A stretch of DNA of 64,000 nt from Taibaiella sp. (GTDB taxonomy: Bacteria; Bacteroidota; Bacteroidia; Chitinophagales; Chitinophagaceae), in NCBI GenBank assembly GCA_016786705.1, contig JAEUVV010000013.1, positions 1-64,000 of the forward strand, read 5' to 3'. Below the pieces are notes generated by a model. The model was not told the DNA's origin, ran no database searches, and saw only the letters and a program-made list of their open reading frames with translations. The position numbers were made by a program, and so were the translations under genes. Below, in pieces: positions 8,675 through 17,316 of the stretch. Numbering within the stretch: the stretch's first letter is position 1; the number at the start of each line of letters is the position of its first letter.

Positions 8675-9340
8675 TTATTGATTAATAAAAAAGCAAAAAA
8701 CCTCTTTCGGTCCGTGCACACCGGTCACCAGCGTTTTTTCAATATCCGCGGTACGGCTCGGACCTGTATTTAAATTAATCATGGAAGGCATATTGTTCAC
8801 GCCATACTTATTCTGCATCATCTGCAAGGCGATATCAATATCGGCTACGATATTATGGACATAAACCACCACGATATGAACGGGGAAATAAATAGGCGCC
8901 GTACGGCCGTAATTTTGCCGGCTGCTGAACATCAGGCTTCCCGTACGGGCGATAGCCGCTTCACAGTCGGTAATACAGGCATCGGTATCGGTATGCCTGA
9001 AATTGATTTCCCGGACAAAGTTCAGCCCCCTGTTCGTTAGCATACTCAGCATTTCCGGCCTCGAGCATACCACTTCTTTCCACTGCTTCGCTGCTGCCAG
9101 CATACCCAGCTGCTGGGCAAAATCGGCTTCATCATTGCAAAATACAAATTGACCGCCCGACCTTGTAAATTCAAGGGCAAAAGTCTCCTCTACAGTATCC
9201 TGACTCAGCGGGGTATATAAACTGGGGGCCGGGCCATGCTCTATTTCAGGAAAAGGTTTTGCTACCGCCTCCTGCAGCAGTGCTTCCCTGACCCTCCGCA
9301 ATATGTTTTCTTTTGCTTTTGATGTTTTAAATACCGTCAT
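8675..9340 (-). CDS. LUD-domain protein (LutC/YkgG family)
   Basis: 221 residues, matching LutC-type proteins. The region GGQFVFC near 62 and the core TDCEAAIARTGSLMFSS (near 133-150), then the C-terminal INLNTGPSRTADIEKTLVTGVHGPKE, are characteristic of the LUD domain. In lactate utilisation operons LutC works with the iron-sulfur proteins LutA and LutB, but neither is present next to this gene, as often happens in Bacteroidota. It lies between xerD and queA on the same strand, 16 nt before queA, so it may be co-transcribed with queA. The exact function in this context is unknown. Confidence 0.85.
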   Translation of the reverse strand: MTVFKTSKAKENILRRVREALLQEAVAKPFPEIEHGPAPSLYTPLSQDTVEETFALEFTRSGGQFVFCNDEADFAQQLGMLAAAKQWKEVVCSRPEMLSMLTNRGLNFVREINFRHTDTDACITDCEAAIARTGSLMFSSRQNYGRTAPIYFPVHIVVVYVHNIVADIDIALQMMQNKYGVNNMPSMINLNTGPSRTADIEKTLVTGVHGPKEVFCFFINQ

Positions 9341-9383
9341 GTGCTTTTCTGTTCTCTTTGCAAAACTACATATAAAATGAGTC

Positions 9384-10280
9384 TTAGTACCGCGGATGGA
9401 ACTTTTTCAGCGTTTGCTGCAAAAAAGTAGTATCTAGATGGGTATAAATTTCTGTAGTAGTGATACTTTGATGCCCCAGCATTTCCTGTACCGCCCTGAG
9501 ATCCGCACCATTTTCGACCAGGTGGGTAGCAAAGCTGTGCCTGAGCGTATGCGGGTATACATTTTTTTGTATACCCGCTTTTTCCGCGAGTTTTTTAACG
9601 ATCAGGAAAAACATAACCCTGCTCATAGCAGCCCCCCTTTTATTTAAGAAAAGCATATCCTCCTGCCCCCTGACTACCCGCACATGTACTCTCACTGTAT
9701 CTTTATATATAGTAATATATTTTATCGCGTCATCTCCTATTGGCACCAGCCTTTCTTTATTCCCCTTACCGATCACCCTGATGTAACCAACGTCAAGATA
9801 GAGATTAGACAATTTCAATTGTATGAGCTCGGATACCCTTAGACCGCTGCTATACATTGTTTCCAGCATAGCCAGGTTTCTTTGCCCGTCCGGCGTGCTG
9901 CGGTCAATGCTGCCCAGCATCAGGTTTACCTCTTCTATACTCAATACATCCGGGAGTTTTCTTTGCAATTTGGGTATTTCAAGAAATAAGGCCGGACTCT
10001 GGCTTATTTCCTTTTCCAGTAACAGGAAATTAAAAAATGATTTCAAGGAAGAAACAATCCGTGCCTGAGAGGCTGCGGCATACTCTTCCCCATTAATCAG
10101 GGTAATAAAGGACAGCAGGTGGGACAACTCCAGCGCTGCGATACCCAGGCCCGGATACTCTTTCTCTAAAAACCGCGACAAGAAGCCTACATCATGAATA
10201 TAGGCCTGAATGGTATTTGCGGATAGGGATTTCTCTAATTGTAAGTAAGCTTTATAACTGCCGATGTATCCTCCCAGCAT
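9384..10280 (-). CDS. xerD: Tyrosine site-specific recombinase XerD
   Basis: 298 residues, the normal XerD/XerC length. The N-terminal SAM-like core-binding domain (1-105) is followed by the catalytic domain with Arg148 (SGLRVSEL), Lys172 (GKGNKER), His244 and Arg247 (HTLRHSF), His270 (LGHQS) and nucleophile Tyr279 (TEIYTH). This full set indicates an active enzyme that resolves chromosome dimers at dif. The ATG overlaps the stop of the upstream marR gene by one base (TAATG), so translation is probably coupled. No phage or transposon genes surround it, which supports a housekeeping Xer over a mobile integrase. Confidence 0.92.
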   Translation of the reverse strand: MLGGYIGSYKAYLQLEKSLSANTIQAYIHDVGFLSRFLEKEYPGLGIAALELSHLLSFITLINGEEYAAASQARIVSSLKSFFNFLLLEKEISQSPALFLEIPKLQRKLPDVLSIEEVNLMLGSIDRSTPDGQRNLAMLETMYSSGLRVSELIQLKLSNLYLDVGYIRVIGKGNKERLVPIGDDAIKYITIYKDTVRVHVRVVRGQEDMLFLNKRGAAMSRVMFFLIVKKLAEKAGIQKNVYPHTLRHSFATHLVENGADLRAVQEMLGHQSITTTEIYTHLDTTFLQQTLKKFHPRY

Positions 10281-10735
10281 TATGACCTCATTTTATCTAA
10301 AAGCGCGCCCAGCATTATGGTTTCATCTATAGAAAGATTTTTACCGACAATACGTTTAACACTACCGTAGATCAGGTCATGCAATTCCTTAAGCTTTTCC
10401 AGCCCGGCAGCGGTAATATTCACTAAAACAACCCTGCGATCTTCATTAGAGCTTTCTTTTACCAGTAAACCTTTTTCTACCAGCTTATCAATAATCCGGG
10501 TCACATTAGAAGTCTGGTACAGCATTCTTTGCTGGATGGAGGCTACCGTCATAGGTGCTTTATACCCCTTAACGATGCGTAATACATTGTATTGGGGATG
10601 TGATAGCCCGCGTTGCTTTAGTGGATCAAGTGTGTTCTGTTCCAGCCATATTCCCGAATACACAACATTAAGAAAGGTTCTATGGTATTGATCTTCAATT
10701 GGACGGGAAGATTTAATAACTTCTTCTATGTTCAT
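10280..10735 (-). CDS. MarR-family transcriptional regulator
   Basis: 151 residues. A winged helix-turn-helix is visible: LSHPQYNVLRIVKGYKAPMTVASI (helices 2-3), then QTSNVTRIIDKLVEKGLLVKESSNEDRRVVLVNIT, the recognition helix and DxR wing (NEDRR) of MarR proteins. C-terminal helices would form the dimer interface. The ligand and operator are unknown. Its stop overlaps the xerD start by one base, and it is divergent from the YihY-family gene, whose promoter lies in the 103-bp gap and is a possible target. Confidence 0.9.
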   Translation of the reverse strand: MNIEEVIKSSRPIEDQYHRTFLNVVYSGIWLEQNTLDPLKQRGLSHPQYNVLRIVKGYKAPMTVASIQQRMLYQTSNVTRIIDKLVEKGLLVKESSNEDRRVVLVNITAAGLEKLKELHDLIYGSVKRIVGKNLSIDETIMLGALLDKMRS

Positions 10736-10825
10736 ATAAACATATGATTAAGTAAAATAAAATAAATAAGGTGTTTTTTCAAGAGTATCAATTATACAAA
10801 AATACCAATTTTCAGGCTAATACCG

Positions 10826-10833
10826 TACTTTTG
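10826..10833 (+). promoter_or_regulatory. -7 element for the YihY-family gene
   Basis: TACTTTTG fits TAnnTTTG and ends only 5 nt before the ATG at 10839. With the start of transcription normally a few bases after this box, the message would be leaderless or nearly so. Confidence 0.5.
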
Positions 10834-10838
10834 ACTAT

Positions 10839-11798
10839 ATGAAAGGCAACCTATTGATTAAAAAGCTGAAAACCTATTTTAACATCCTGGTGAAAGCAGG
10901 AACGGGGTTTGCCGACGACAAAGCTCCGAAACTCAGTGCCGCGCTTGCCTATAATACCATTTTTTCGCTCCCGCCCATGCTCCTGCTTATTATAGCGGTG
11001 GGCGGTACTTTTTACGGAGAGCAGGCCATCACCGGCCAGTTATTTGGAGAGCTGAAGGAGTTTGTCGGGGATACAACGGCTATGCAGATCCAGGAGGTAA
11101 TGTCTAAAATTAACTTCCAGAAAAATTCTGCCATTGCTACTACTATCAGTGTTGTGGTACTGATCATGGGTGCTACCGGTATCTTCGTGGAGATCCAGGA
11201 TTCCCTGAACATGATTTGGGGAGTAAGGGCAAAAGCGAAAAAGGGTTTTGTAAAAATCCTGCTCAGCCGGCTACTCTCTTTTACTATGATCATCGGTTTT
11301 GGCTTTCTGCTCATCGTATCCCTTATTTTAAACGCGGTTATTTTAGGATTTAGTGATTTTATATTAAAGCAACTACCTTTTATCCCGGTTACTATGATAG
11401 GTATTGTAAATACCGTGTTTACCTTTACCGTACTATTAGTGCTCTTTATGGCCATCTTCAAAATGCTTCCCGATGTGAAAATAAAATGGCGCCAGGTATT
11501 ACCCGGGGCCATCGTCACTACGCTGCTTTTCTTTTTCGGTAAATACCTGATCGGGCTTTATATAAGCGGCAATACGATGGCGAGCCTTTACGGTGCGGCA
11601 GGTTCCGTTATCGTACTGCTGTTGTGGATCTATTTTTCTTCTTTTATTCTCTATTTCGGCGCGGAGTTTACAAAAGCTTATATTGAACATTTTGGGGGCA
11701 GGATCATGCCTAACTCTTTTGCGGAGTACACGGAAAAGATTCTTTTAAAGGAATATTTAGAGAAAGAGGCCCTTAATAAAGCCGCCGATCAAAAGTAA
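10839..11798 (+). CDS. YihY/BrkB-family inner-membrane protein
   Basis: 319 residues with about six membrane helices. Family motifs seen: KLSAALAYNTIFSLPPMLLLI near 32-52, GATGIFVEIQDSLNMIWGV near 110-128, and the C-terminal YGAAGSVIVLLLWIYFSSFILYFGAEFTKAY. Once called ribonuclease BN, the family is now regarded as an envelope membrane protein of uncertain transport role. It is transcribed divergently from marR and followed 11 nt later by aroC, so it may head a run YihY-aroC-ubiA-maf. Confidence 0.88.
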   Translation: MKGNLLIKKLKTYFNILVKAGTGFADDKAPKLSAALAYNTIFSLPPMLLLIIAVGGTFYGEQAITGQLFGELKEFVGDTTAMQIQEVMSKINFQKNSAIATTISVVVLIMGATGIFVEIQDSLNMIWGVRAKAKKGFVKILLSRLLSFTMIIGFGFLLIVSLILNAVILGFSDFILKQLPFIPVTMIGIVNTVFTFTVLLVLFMAIFKMLPDVKIKWRQVLPGAIVTTLLFFFGKYLIGLYISGNTMASLYGAAGSVIVLLLWIYFSSFILYFGAEFTKAYIEHFGGRIMPNSFAEYTEKILLKEYLEKEALNKAADQK

Positions 11799-11809
11799 AA
11801 CTAAAGTAG

Positions 11810-12805
11810 ATGAACAGTTTTAATACGATTTTCAAAGTACAGATTTACGGGGAGTCACACGGTGCGGGTATTGGCGTAATACTGGACAATGTACCCCCGG
11901 GCATACCTTTAAACGAGGATGACTTCACCGCGGACATGAGCCGGAGAAAGGGTGGACAGAGAGGCGGCACACCAAGAGTAGAGGCAGATATACCGGAATT
12001 AAAAAGCGGGGTGTTTAAAGGCCATACAACGGGAGCACCGCTGATGATCTGGATTGCCAATGAAAACACCCGGAGTGCAGATTATGAAAAACAAAGAGAT
12101 GTATTTCGTCCGGGACATGCAGACTTCGTAGCCCATATAAAATATAAAGGCTTTGAAGACTACCGCGGCGGCGGGCACTTCAGCGCCCGGCTTACTGCAG
12201 GCCTGGTAGCAGCCGGTGTGATCGCAAAAAAAATATTAAGTACGGTATCCTTTGAAGCACAGGTTACTGAAGTAGCGGGGCAAAAAAATCCCGAAAAAGG
12301 CCTGGAGCTTGCTATTGCGGCCAAAGACAGTGTGGGTGGTATCGTCTCCTGTACGATTAAAGGTATACCTGTAGGGTTGGGAGAGCCCTTCTGGGACAGC
12401 ATAGAAAGCAGGCTGGCCCATGCCCTATTTGCTATCCCGGCCGTAAAAGGCATAGAGTTCGGCGCCGGTTTTGAAGCGGCAAAGATGTTTGGCACGGAGC
12501 ATAACGATACTTATATAGACCAATATGGCGGCACCACGACTAATCATGCCGGGGGAATTATCGGGGGAATCAGCAATGGCAATCCCATAACTTTTAATAT
12601 TGCCATAAAGCCTACAGCCTCTACGCCCAAAAATCAAACAACTTACAATCATACCACAGGCGCCCTGGAAGATTTCTCAGTAAAAGGCCGCCACGACCTC
12701 TGCGTTGCGCTACGCGCGCCTGTAATCGTAGAAGCGATGGCAGCCCTGGTGATGGCAGACCTGTTTTTTTTAGCCCGGTCCAAAAACGGGACAGCAGCAA
12801 TTTAA
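11810..12805 (+). CDS. aroC: Chorismate synthase
   Basis: 331 residues, a little shorter than the usual 350-390. It makes chorismate from EPSP with reduced FMN, the last step of the shikimate pathway. Signatures seen: GESHGAGIGVILDNVPPGI at 16-34, SRRKGGQRGGTPRVEAD near 45-60, RPGHADFVAHIKYKGFEDYRGGGHFSAR (residues near 102-130, FMN/substrate site), GGISNGNPI near 255 and the C-terminal GRHDLCVALRAPVIVEAMAA. The chorismate-using PabB/TrpE-like gene lies 3 kb away on the other strand. Neighbours before and after are 11 and 4 nt away, indicating an operon. Confidence 0.96.
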   Translation: MNSFNTIFKVQIYGESHGAGIGVILDNVPPGIPLNEDDFTADMSRRKGGQRGGTPRVEADIPELKSGVFKGHTTGAPLMIWIANENTRSADYEKQRDVFRPGHADFVAHIKYKGFEDYRGGGHFSARLTAGLVAAGVIAKKILSTVSFEAQVTEVAGQKNPEKGLELAIAAKDSVGGIVSCTIKGIPVGLGEPFWDSIESRLAHALFAIPAVKGIEFGAGFEAAKMFGTEHNDTYIDQYGGTTTNHAGGIIGGISNGNPITFNIAIKPTASTPKNQTTYNHTTGALEDFSVKGRHDLCVALRAPVIVEAMAALVMADLFFLARSKNGTAAI

Positions 12806-12809
12806 CCTT

Positions 12810-13760
12810 ATGAATTTTAAAGACCTTGCGCGGATCATACGTATTTCCAACCTGCTCATTATTATAGCGACTCAATTATTATGCTGGTTTTTCCTGATCA
12901 GGCCTTTGAGTAATTTCACAGCAGCCCCCCTGTTCCTGGACTTCAGGCATACCCTGCTGCTTGCTGTGGCCACCGCCCTTATCGCCGGCGCCGGTTACAT
13001 TATCAATGACTATTTCGATGTAAAGATCGATGCCATTAACCGGCCCACAAAATCGCTGATCGGCAAGGATATCAATCCCAGGACCGCTATACTATTTCAT
13101 ACTTTTTGCAATGTTATAGGCCTGGCTATCTGCGCTTACCTTTCATATCGCTTACACATCGCAGCAGTTCTGGTATTACCGGTTTTTTGTACAGTATTAT
13201 TATGGTTTTATTCCACTCATTTCAAAAGGCAGTTTATTATTGGTAATGTAGTGGTGTCTTTGCTTACCGCATTGTCCATACTTATTCTCCTGAGTTATGA
13301 GCCGGCTGCATGGCCATTGCTCAAAAGCCCTTTCCTTGAAAACATGCAAGGGCAGGTTAAGCTGAACCCTACCTGGATCTTAATGACTTATAGCGGTTTC
13401 GCTTTTTTATTGAACTGGGTCCGTGAAATCATAAAGGACCTGGAAGATTTTAAAGGAGACGCAGAAGACGGTTGTGTGACTATGCCGATCAAAATCGGCA
13501 TACAAAAAACCGTATGGTTTGTACAGGGCTTACTGGGACTGTCGGTACTGGCACTTTCTTTTGCTGTGGGTGCCTTATTCATGAAGGGCTGGATATTTCC
13601 GGGGATCTATATGATTGCAGCATTGATCTTACCCCTTACCTATACCTTATTTAAGATCGACAAATCGGTACGCCAGGAACACTTTGCCCGGTACAGCAAA
13701 ATGCTGAAATTCATCATGATCTTCGGCATCCTGACTTTAATCATATTTTATTTCTATTAG
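12810..13760 (+). CDS. UbiA-family prenyltransferase
   Basis: 316 residues with about nine membrane helices. Both Asp-rich motifs needed for binding the Mg-prenyl diphosphate are present: NDYFDVKIDAINRP (near 66-80) and DLEDFKGDAEDG (near 210-221). This type in Bacteroidota is often named geranylgeranylglycerol-phosphate geranylgeranyltransferase, but the aromatic or glycerol acceptor cannot be read from the sequence. It is 4 nt after aroC and 16 nt before maf, so it is part of that operon. Confidence 0.88.
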   Translation: MNFKDLARIIRISNLLIIIATQLLCWFFLIRPLSNFTAAPLFLDFRHTLLLAVATALIAGAGYIINDYFDVKIDAINRPTKSLIGKDINPRTAILFHTFCNVIGLAICAYLSYRLHIAAVLVLPVFCTVLLWFYSTHFKRQFIIGNVVVSLLTALSILILLSYEPAAWPLLKSPFLENMQGQVKLNPTWILMTYSGFAFLLNWVREIIKDLEDFKGDAEDGCVTMPIKIGIQKTVWFVQGLLGLSVLALSFAVGALFMKGWIFPGIYMIAALILPLTYTLFKIDKSVRQEHFARYSKMLKFIMIFGILTLIIFYFY

Positions 13761-13776
13761 ATATACGCTATATTTT

Positions 13777-14370
13777 ATGCAACTTATATTGGCCTCGCAA
13801 TCGCCCAGGCGCAAACAATTACTGACAGATGCCGCGCTTGAATTCGAAATCGTTATCGTACCTACAGATGAATCTTATCCCGATCATTTAACCCGCGCTG
13901 AAGTGCCGGAGTTCATTGCGGCTGATAAAGCGCTTGCCGTTTATCAGCAACTGGAAACAACAGGAAAGTTAAAAGAAGAGACCGTTATTCTTGCTGCAGA
14001 CACCATTGTACTGCTGCAGGAAAAGGTGATTGGTAAGCCAAAAGACGCGGAGGATGCCAAACAAATACTTCGTTCCCTTTCCGGGCAGACTCATGAAGTG
14101 ATTACCGGGGTGTGCCTTCTGAACCGCGACAGGAAAGAAGTATTTCACAGCCTGACTAAAGTACAGTTTAATGAATTGAGCGAGGAGCAGATCGACTATT
14201 ACATCAGCCATTACCAACCTTTTGACAAGGCAGGCGCTTATGCCCTACAGGAGTGGATCGGCTTAATCGGCATTTCAGCGATAGAGGGGGACCTGTATAA
14301 TGTGATTGGCCTCCCGGTCAACAAAGTAGTTAAAGCATTACATGCATTTTCTTCCCCTTCAAAAGCTTAA
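13777..14370 (+). CDS. maf: Maf-type nucleoside triphosphate pyrophosphatase
   Basis: 197 residues, the family length. The N-terminal signature LILASQSPRRKQLL is intact, as are ADTIVLL near 71, IGKPKDAEDAKQIL near 83, SGQTHEVITGVCL, and the C-terminal FDKAGAYALQEWIGLIGISAIEGDLYNVIGLPV. The enzyme hydrolyses dTTP/UTP and modified nucleotides to the monophosphates, a housecleaning role. The stop codon TAA forms the first letters of the TAAATTTG -7 box of the next gene. Confidence 0.94.
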   Translation: MQLILASQSPRRKQLLTDAALEFEIVIVPTDESYPDHLTRAEVPEFIAADKALAVYQQLETTGKLKEETVILAADTIVLLQEKVIGKPKDAEDAKQILRSLSGQTHEVITGVCLLNRDRKEVFHSLTKVQFNELSEEQIDYYISHYQPFDKAGAYALQEWIGLIGISAIEGDLYNVIGLPVNKVVKALHAFSSPSKA

Positions 14371-14375
14371 ATTTG
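14368..14375 (+). promoter_or_regulatory. -7 element for the ketoacyl synthase gene overlapping the maf stop
   Basis: TAAATTTG fits TAnnTTTG; its first three bases are the maf stop codon. It lies 22 nt before the ATG at 14398. Confidence 0.45.
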
Positions 14376-14397
14376 CACAGGATTCAATCGCTCAACC

Positions 14398-15597
14398 ATG
14401 AACAATAAATCGGCTGCCTATATTACCGGCTTAGGCATTATTTCTGCCATCGGCAATAATGTTACCGAAAACCTGAATGCTTTAAATACGATGCAGGCGG
14501 GTATTGGCCCTGCCGATTTATTAAAAAGCACTCATCTGCTACCTGTTGGTGAAGTCAAGCTCAGCAACCGGCAACTGGCCGACAAAAGTGGTGTTTTGAG
14601 CAGCTTACCCCGTACAGCTTTGCTAAGTATCTTAGCCGCAAGGGAGGCCTTAAGCGCGTTTGAAGGCCGCACAAATGGTTACCGCATAGGTCTGCTATCG
14701 GCAAATACTGTAGGCGGCATGGACCTGACGGAACAGGAATACCCGAAAATAAAATCCCGGGAAAAGATCGATCCAAGAAATATAGCCTATCATGAAAGCG
14801 GGAGTATTACCGAATTAACCGCTGAGGCTTTAGGCCTGGAAGATTGCTGGACCACAACCATCAGTACCGCCTGCTCCTCCTCTGCCAATACCATCATGAT
14901 GGGCGCGAAACTGATCGAACAGGGTAAGATGGATATCGTAATCGCCGGCGGGGCGGACAGCTTATCTAAATTTACCCTGAACGGGTTTAATTCATTAATG
15001 ATCCTGGATAAAGAGTTATGCCAGCCTTTTGATGAACATCGCCGTGGCTTAAACCTGGGCGAGGGCGCCGCATATGTAGTATTAATGAATGAACAAACTG
15101 CTAAAAGCCTGAAGGCGGAAAAACTGGCTTTGATCAGCGGTTATGCCAATGCCAATGACGCCCATCACCAGACGGCCTCTTCCCCCGAGGGTACCGGCAA
15201 TCAACTGGCGATGAAAAACGCGATAGCGCAGGCCGGAATCCACCCGGGCAAGATTGATTACATTAATCTTCACGGAACAGGCACGGCTAACAACGATAGT
15301 TCGGAGGGTATTGCCATAGAAAAAATATTTGAAGGACATAACATACCCGAAGCCAGCTCTACGAAATGCTATACCGGGCATACTCTGGGTGCTGCAGGCG
15401 CGATAGAGGCAGTTTTTTCTGTATTAGCGATCCGGGAGCAAAAGGCCTGGGCTCACCTACGGCTCGAAACGCCGATAGAGGGATTGAGCTGGCAACCCAA
15501 CCAAAGCATAGTGGCCAAACCGCTCAGGCACGTCTTATCCAACTCTTTTGGATTTGGCGGCAATTGCTCTGCCCTGGTCCTATCAGCAGTGTTATAG
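14398..15597 (+). CDS. Beta-ketoacyl-ACP synthase (FabF/KAS II-like)
   Basis: 399 residues. A decarboxylating condensing enzyme: nucleophile Cys159 (STACSSSAN), His292 (LHGTGTANND), Lys323 and His328 (TKCYTGHTLGAAGA) are all present, so it should be active. The glycine-rich C-terminal FGFGGNCSAL is present too. It extends acyl-ACP chains by two carbons. It is slightly shorter than FabF and lies apart from any fab operon, which resembles accessory ketosynthases such as those in aryl-polyene/flexirubin or other secondary pathways; no other such genes are nearby. It has its own -7 box and converges with the chorismate-binding gene, 2 nt apart. Confidence 0.88.
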   Translation: MNNKSAAYITGLGIISAIGNNVTENLNALNTMQAGIGPADLLKSTHLLPVGEVKLSNRQLADKSGVLSSLPRTALLSILAAREALSAFEGRTNGYRIGLLSANTVGGMDLTEQEYPKIKSREKIDPRNIAYHESGSITELTAEALGLEDCWTTTISTACSSSANTIMMGAKLIEQGKMDIVIAGGADSLSKFTLNGFNSLMILDKELCQPFDEHRRGLNLGEGAAYVVLMNEQTAKSLKAEKLALISGYANANDAHHQTASSPEGTGNQLAMKNAIAQAGIHPGKIDYINLHGTGTANNDSSEGIAIEKIFEGHNIPEASSTKCYTGHTLGAAGAIEAVFSVLAIREQKAWAHLRLETPIEGLSWQPNQSIVAKPLRHVLSNSFGFGGNCSALVLSAVL

Positions 15598-15599
15598 TA

Positions 15600-16871
15600 T
15601 TAGAAAATCCCTTCCAGCGCCTTTGCTTTTAGCAATACCTCTTCCCATTCCTTTTCCGGGTCGCTGTCTATGGTAATGGCGCCGCCGGTATGGTAAGAAA
15701 GGCGTTTAGTACTACTGTTATAGAGTAAAGTCCGGATCACCACATTGAAATCAAAATCACCGACGGGATTACAATAGCCGATACAACCGGCATAAAGCTC
15801 CCGTTTACTTTTCTCCAAAGTTTCGATCAACTCCATAACGATCTTTTTGGGCGCACCGGTCATGCTTCCCATAGGAAAAGCATTAAGTAAAGCGGTAAAT
15901 GAAGGCACCTCTTCCCTTAGCTCCCCCTCGACGGAAGAGATCATAGTGTGCAGTGTAGGAAATGTGGCTACTTTAAATAATTCCGGCACTTTGATGGAGC
16001 CGGTAACACAGGACTTGGCGAGGTCATTGCGCATCAGGTCGGCAATCATCACGTTCTCGGCCCTTTCTTTTTCATCGGCCAACAGGCGGGCTTTCAGGAG
16101 CTCATCTTCCGCAGGGTCTGCAGCACGTCTTATGGTCCCTTTCATCGGCTGCGCCAATAGCCGACGGCCGTCTTTTGCCAGGAACCGTTCCGGGCTGGAG
16201 CCCAGCGCATAAGAAGCTCCGGACCTGTAAAAACAGGCAAAAGGGGCCGGGTTTACCCGGTTCAATCGTTCGAAACAATGGAAAGGATCAATATCAGCCT
16301 GCTTTGCAACGGAACCCACACAGAGATTCAATTCGTAACAATCCCCGTTAAGGATGTGCTCTTTTACTTGCCTAACCTGCTCCAGGTAGGTTGCCTTATC
16401 GAACAGTTTTTGAAATTGCGGCCGGGAAGGCCTAGTACTGGTTACCGCTTCAGCTGTACCCAGTATTTGTTCCAGGATACTTTCCGGCTCCATTACCGCG
16501 CTTTCAATATAGAGCAGGTTACTGCCCGCGGCAAGCCAGATCACAATTTCCGGTTTAAAGAAGCTGCATTCTTCATTCTGAAACCAGGCAACATGTTCGC
16601 TCTTCATATCTTTATACAACTGGTTTTTATAGTCGTAATTGATATGCCCGAACAGCCATTCTTTCCCAAAAACAGGCGCAAGTTCACTTTGCCCGTGATA
16701 CACCTGTTGCGCACCGGCACCTACCAGAAATTCATAGCGGTTTAAGAGGTTTTCATATTGATTGTTGTCCAAATACGCAAAAATGCCGAACTGTTTTAGC
16801 CAGTTCAGCATTTTTGCTTTTAACTGCTGCAGACTGCCGCAGCTTATCTCAAAATTTTGAATAAACTTCAA
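15600..16871 (-). CDS. Chorismate-binding enzyme, aminodeoxychorismate synthase component I-like
   Basis: 423 residues, anthranilate synthase component I fold. Key motifs: RVNPAPFACFYR near 220, LGSSPERFLAKDGRRLLAQPMKGTIRR near 238-262, RAENVMIADLMRNDLAKSC near 287-305, MISSVEGELRE and GSMTGAPKKIVMELIE near 350, and YHTGGAITIDSDPEKEWEE at the C-terminus. The PMKGT(I)RR motif is found in PabB and anthranilate synthase alike; the absence of a glutamine amidotransferase partner or trp genes nearby and the single-gene setting favour PabB (folate route). The convergent fabF-like gene ends 2 nt away. Confidence 0.85.
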   Translation of the reverse strand: MKFIQNFEISCGSLQQLKAKMLNWLKQFGIFAYLDNNQYENLLNRYEFLVGAGAQQVYHGQSELAPVFGKEWLFGHINYDYKNQLYKDMKSEHVAWFQNEECSFFKPEIVIWLAAGSNLLYIESAVMEPESILEQILGTAEAVTSTRPSRPQFQKLFDKATYLEQVRQVKEHILNGDCYELNLCVGSVAKQADIDPFHCFERLNRVNPAPFACFYRSGASYALGSSPERFLAKDGRRLLAQPMKGTIRRAADPAEDELLKARLLADEKERAENVMIADLMRNDLAKSCVTGSIKVPELFKVATFPTLHTMISSVEGELREEVPSFTALLNAFPMGSMTGAPKKIVMELIETLEKSKRELYAGCIGYCNPVGDFDFNVVIRTLLYNSSTKRLSYHTGGAITIDSDPEKEWEEVLLKAKALEGIF

Positions 16872-16887
16872 AACCTTATTTTAAATT

Positions 16888-17316
16888 TTAGAAATCATCA
16901 TCGTCGTCGAAGTCATCGAAATTATCATTTAAAAAGCCCAGGTCATCATCGAAATCGTCGAAATCATCATCCTTGGAAGAAGATTTCTTTTTACCTGCTG
17001 ATTTTTTAGATTTAGGCATTTCGAACTCTTCAAAGTCAGGATCACTGAATTCATCCTCATCTTTGTAAAAATCGTCATCATCAGTTTCATCATCGTCATC
17101 ATCATCGTCGTCTTCATCATCGTTAGACTTTTTCTTAGATGCAGATTTGGCAGCTACTTTTTTCTTTGGAGTCTCGTCCAATTCGTCTTCTTCCAAATCA
17201 TCATCCTCATCTACTTTTTTAGACTTAGTAGCGGCTTTCTTTGTAGCAGTTTTTTTAGGTGCTGCTGCCTTTTTAGAAGCTCCGTCCTTTCCAGAATTAG
17301 AATTGCTTGTGGTCAT
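16888..17316 (-). CDS. Low-complexity protein with alternating Lys/Ala and Asp/Glu tracts
   Basis: 142 residues with no recognised globular domain. Residues 10-35 are Lys/Ala/Thr-rich, like eukaryotic histone H1 tails and bacterial H1-like proteins; residues 36-50 and 66-85 are runs of Asp/Glu; a second Lys-rich patch at 98-112 is followed by an acidic tail with Phe repeats (DDFDDF, NDNFDDF) at the C-terminus. The ATG start is at 17316. It is 16 nt upstream of the chorismate-binding gene on the same strand. The charge pattern suggests an intrinsically disordered nucleic-acid- or protein-binding factor; this is inference. The GAT/GAC repeats mean the DNA itself is repetitive, yet the reading frame is clear. 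Confidence 0.75.
   Translation of the reverse strand: MTTSNSNSGKDGASKKAAAPKKTATKKAATKSKKVDEDDDLEEDELDETPKKKVAAKSASKKKSNDDEDDDDDDDDETDDDDFYKDEDEFSDPDFEEFEMPKSKKSAGKKKSSSKDDDFDDFDDDLGFLNDNFDDFDDDDDF

Noticed and set aside
11012..11518. 168-residue open frame antisense to the YihY gene
   Set aside because: Shadow frame of a membrane protein gene with no homolog-like pattern.
16278..16745. 155-residue open frame on the plus strand
   Set aside because: It lies wholly inside the chorismate-binding gene on the opposite strand, whose family motifs are clear.
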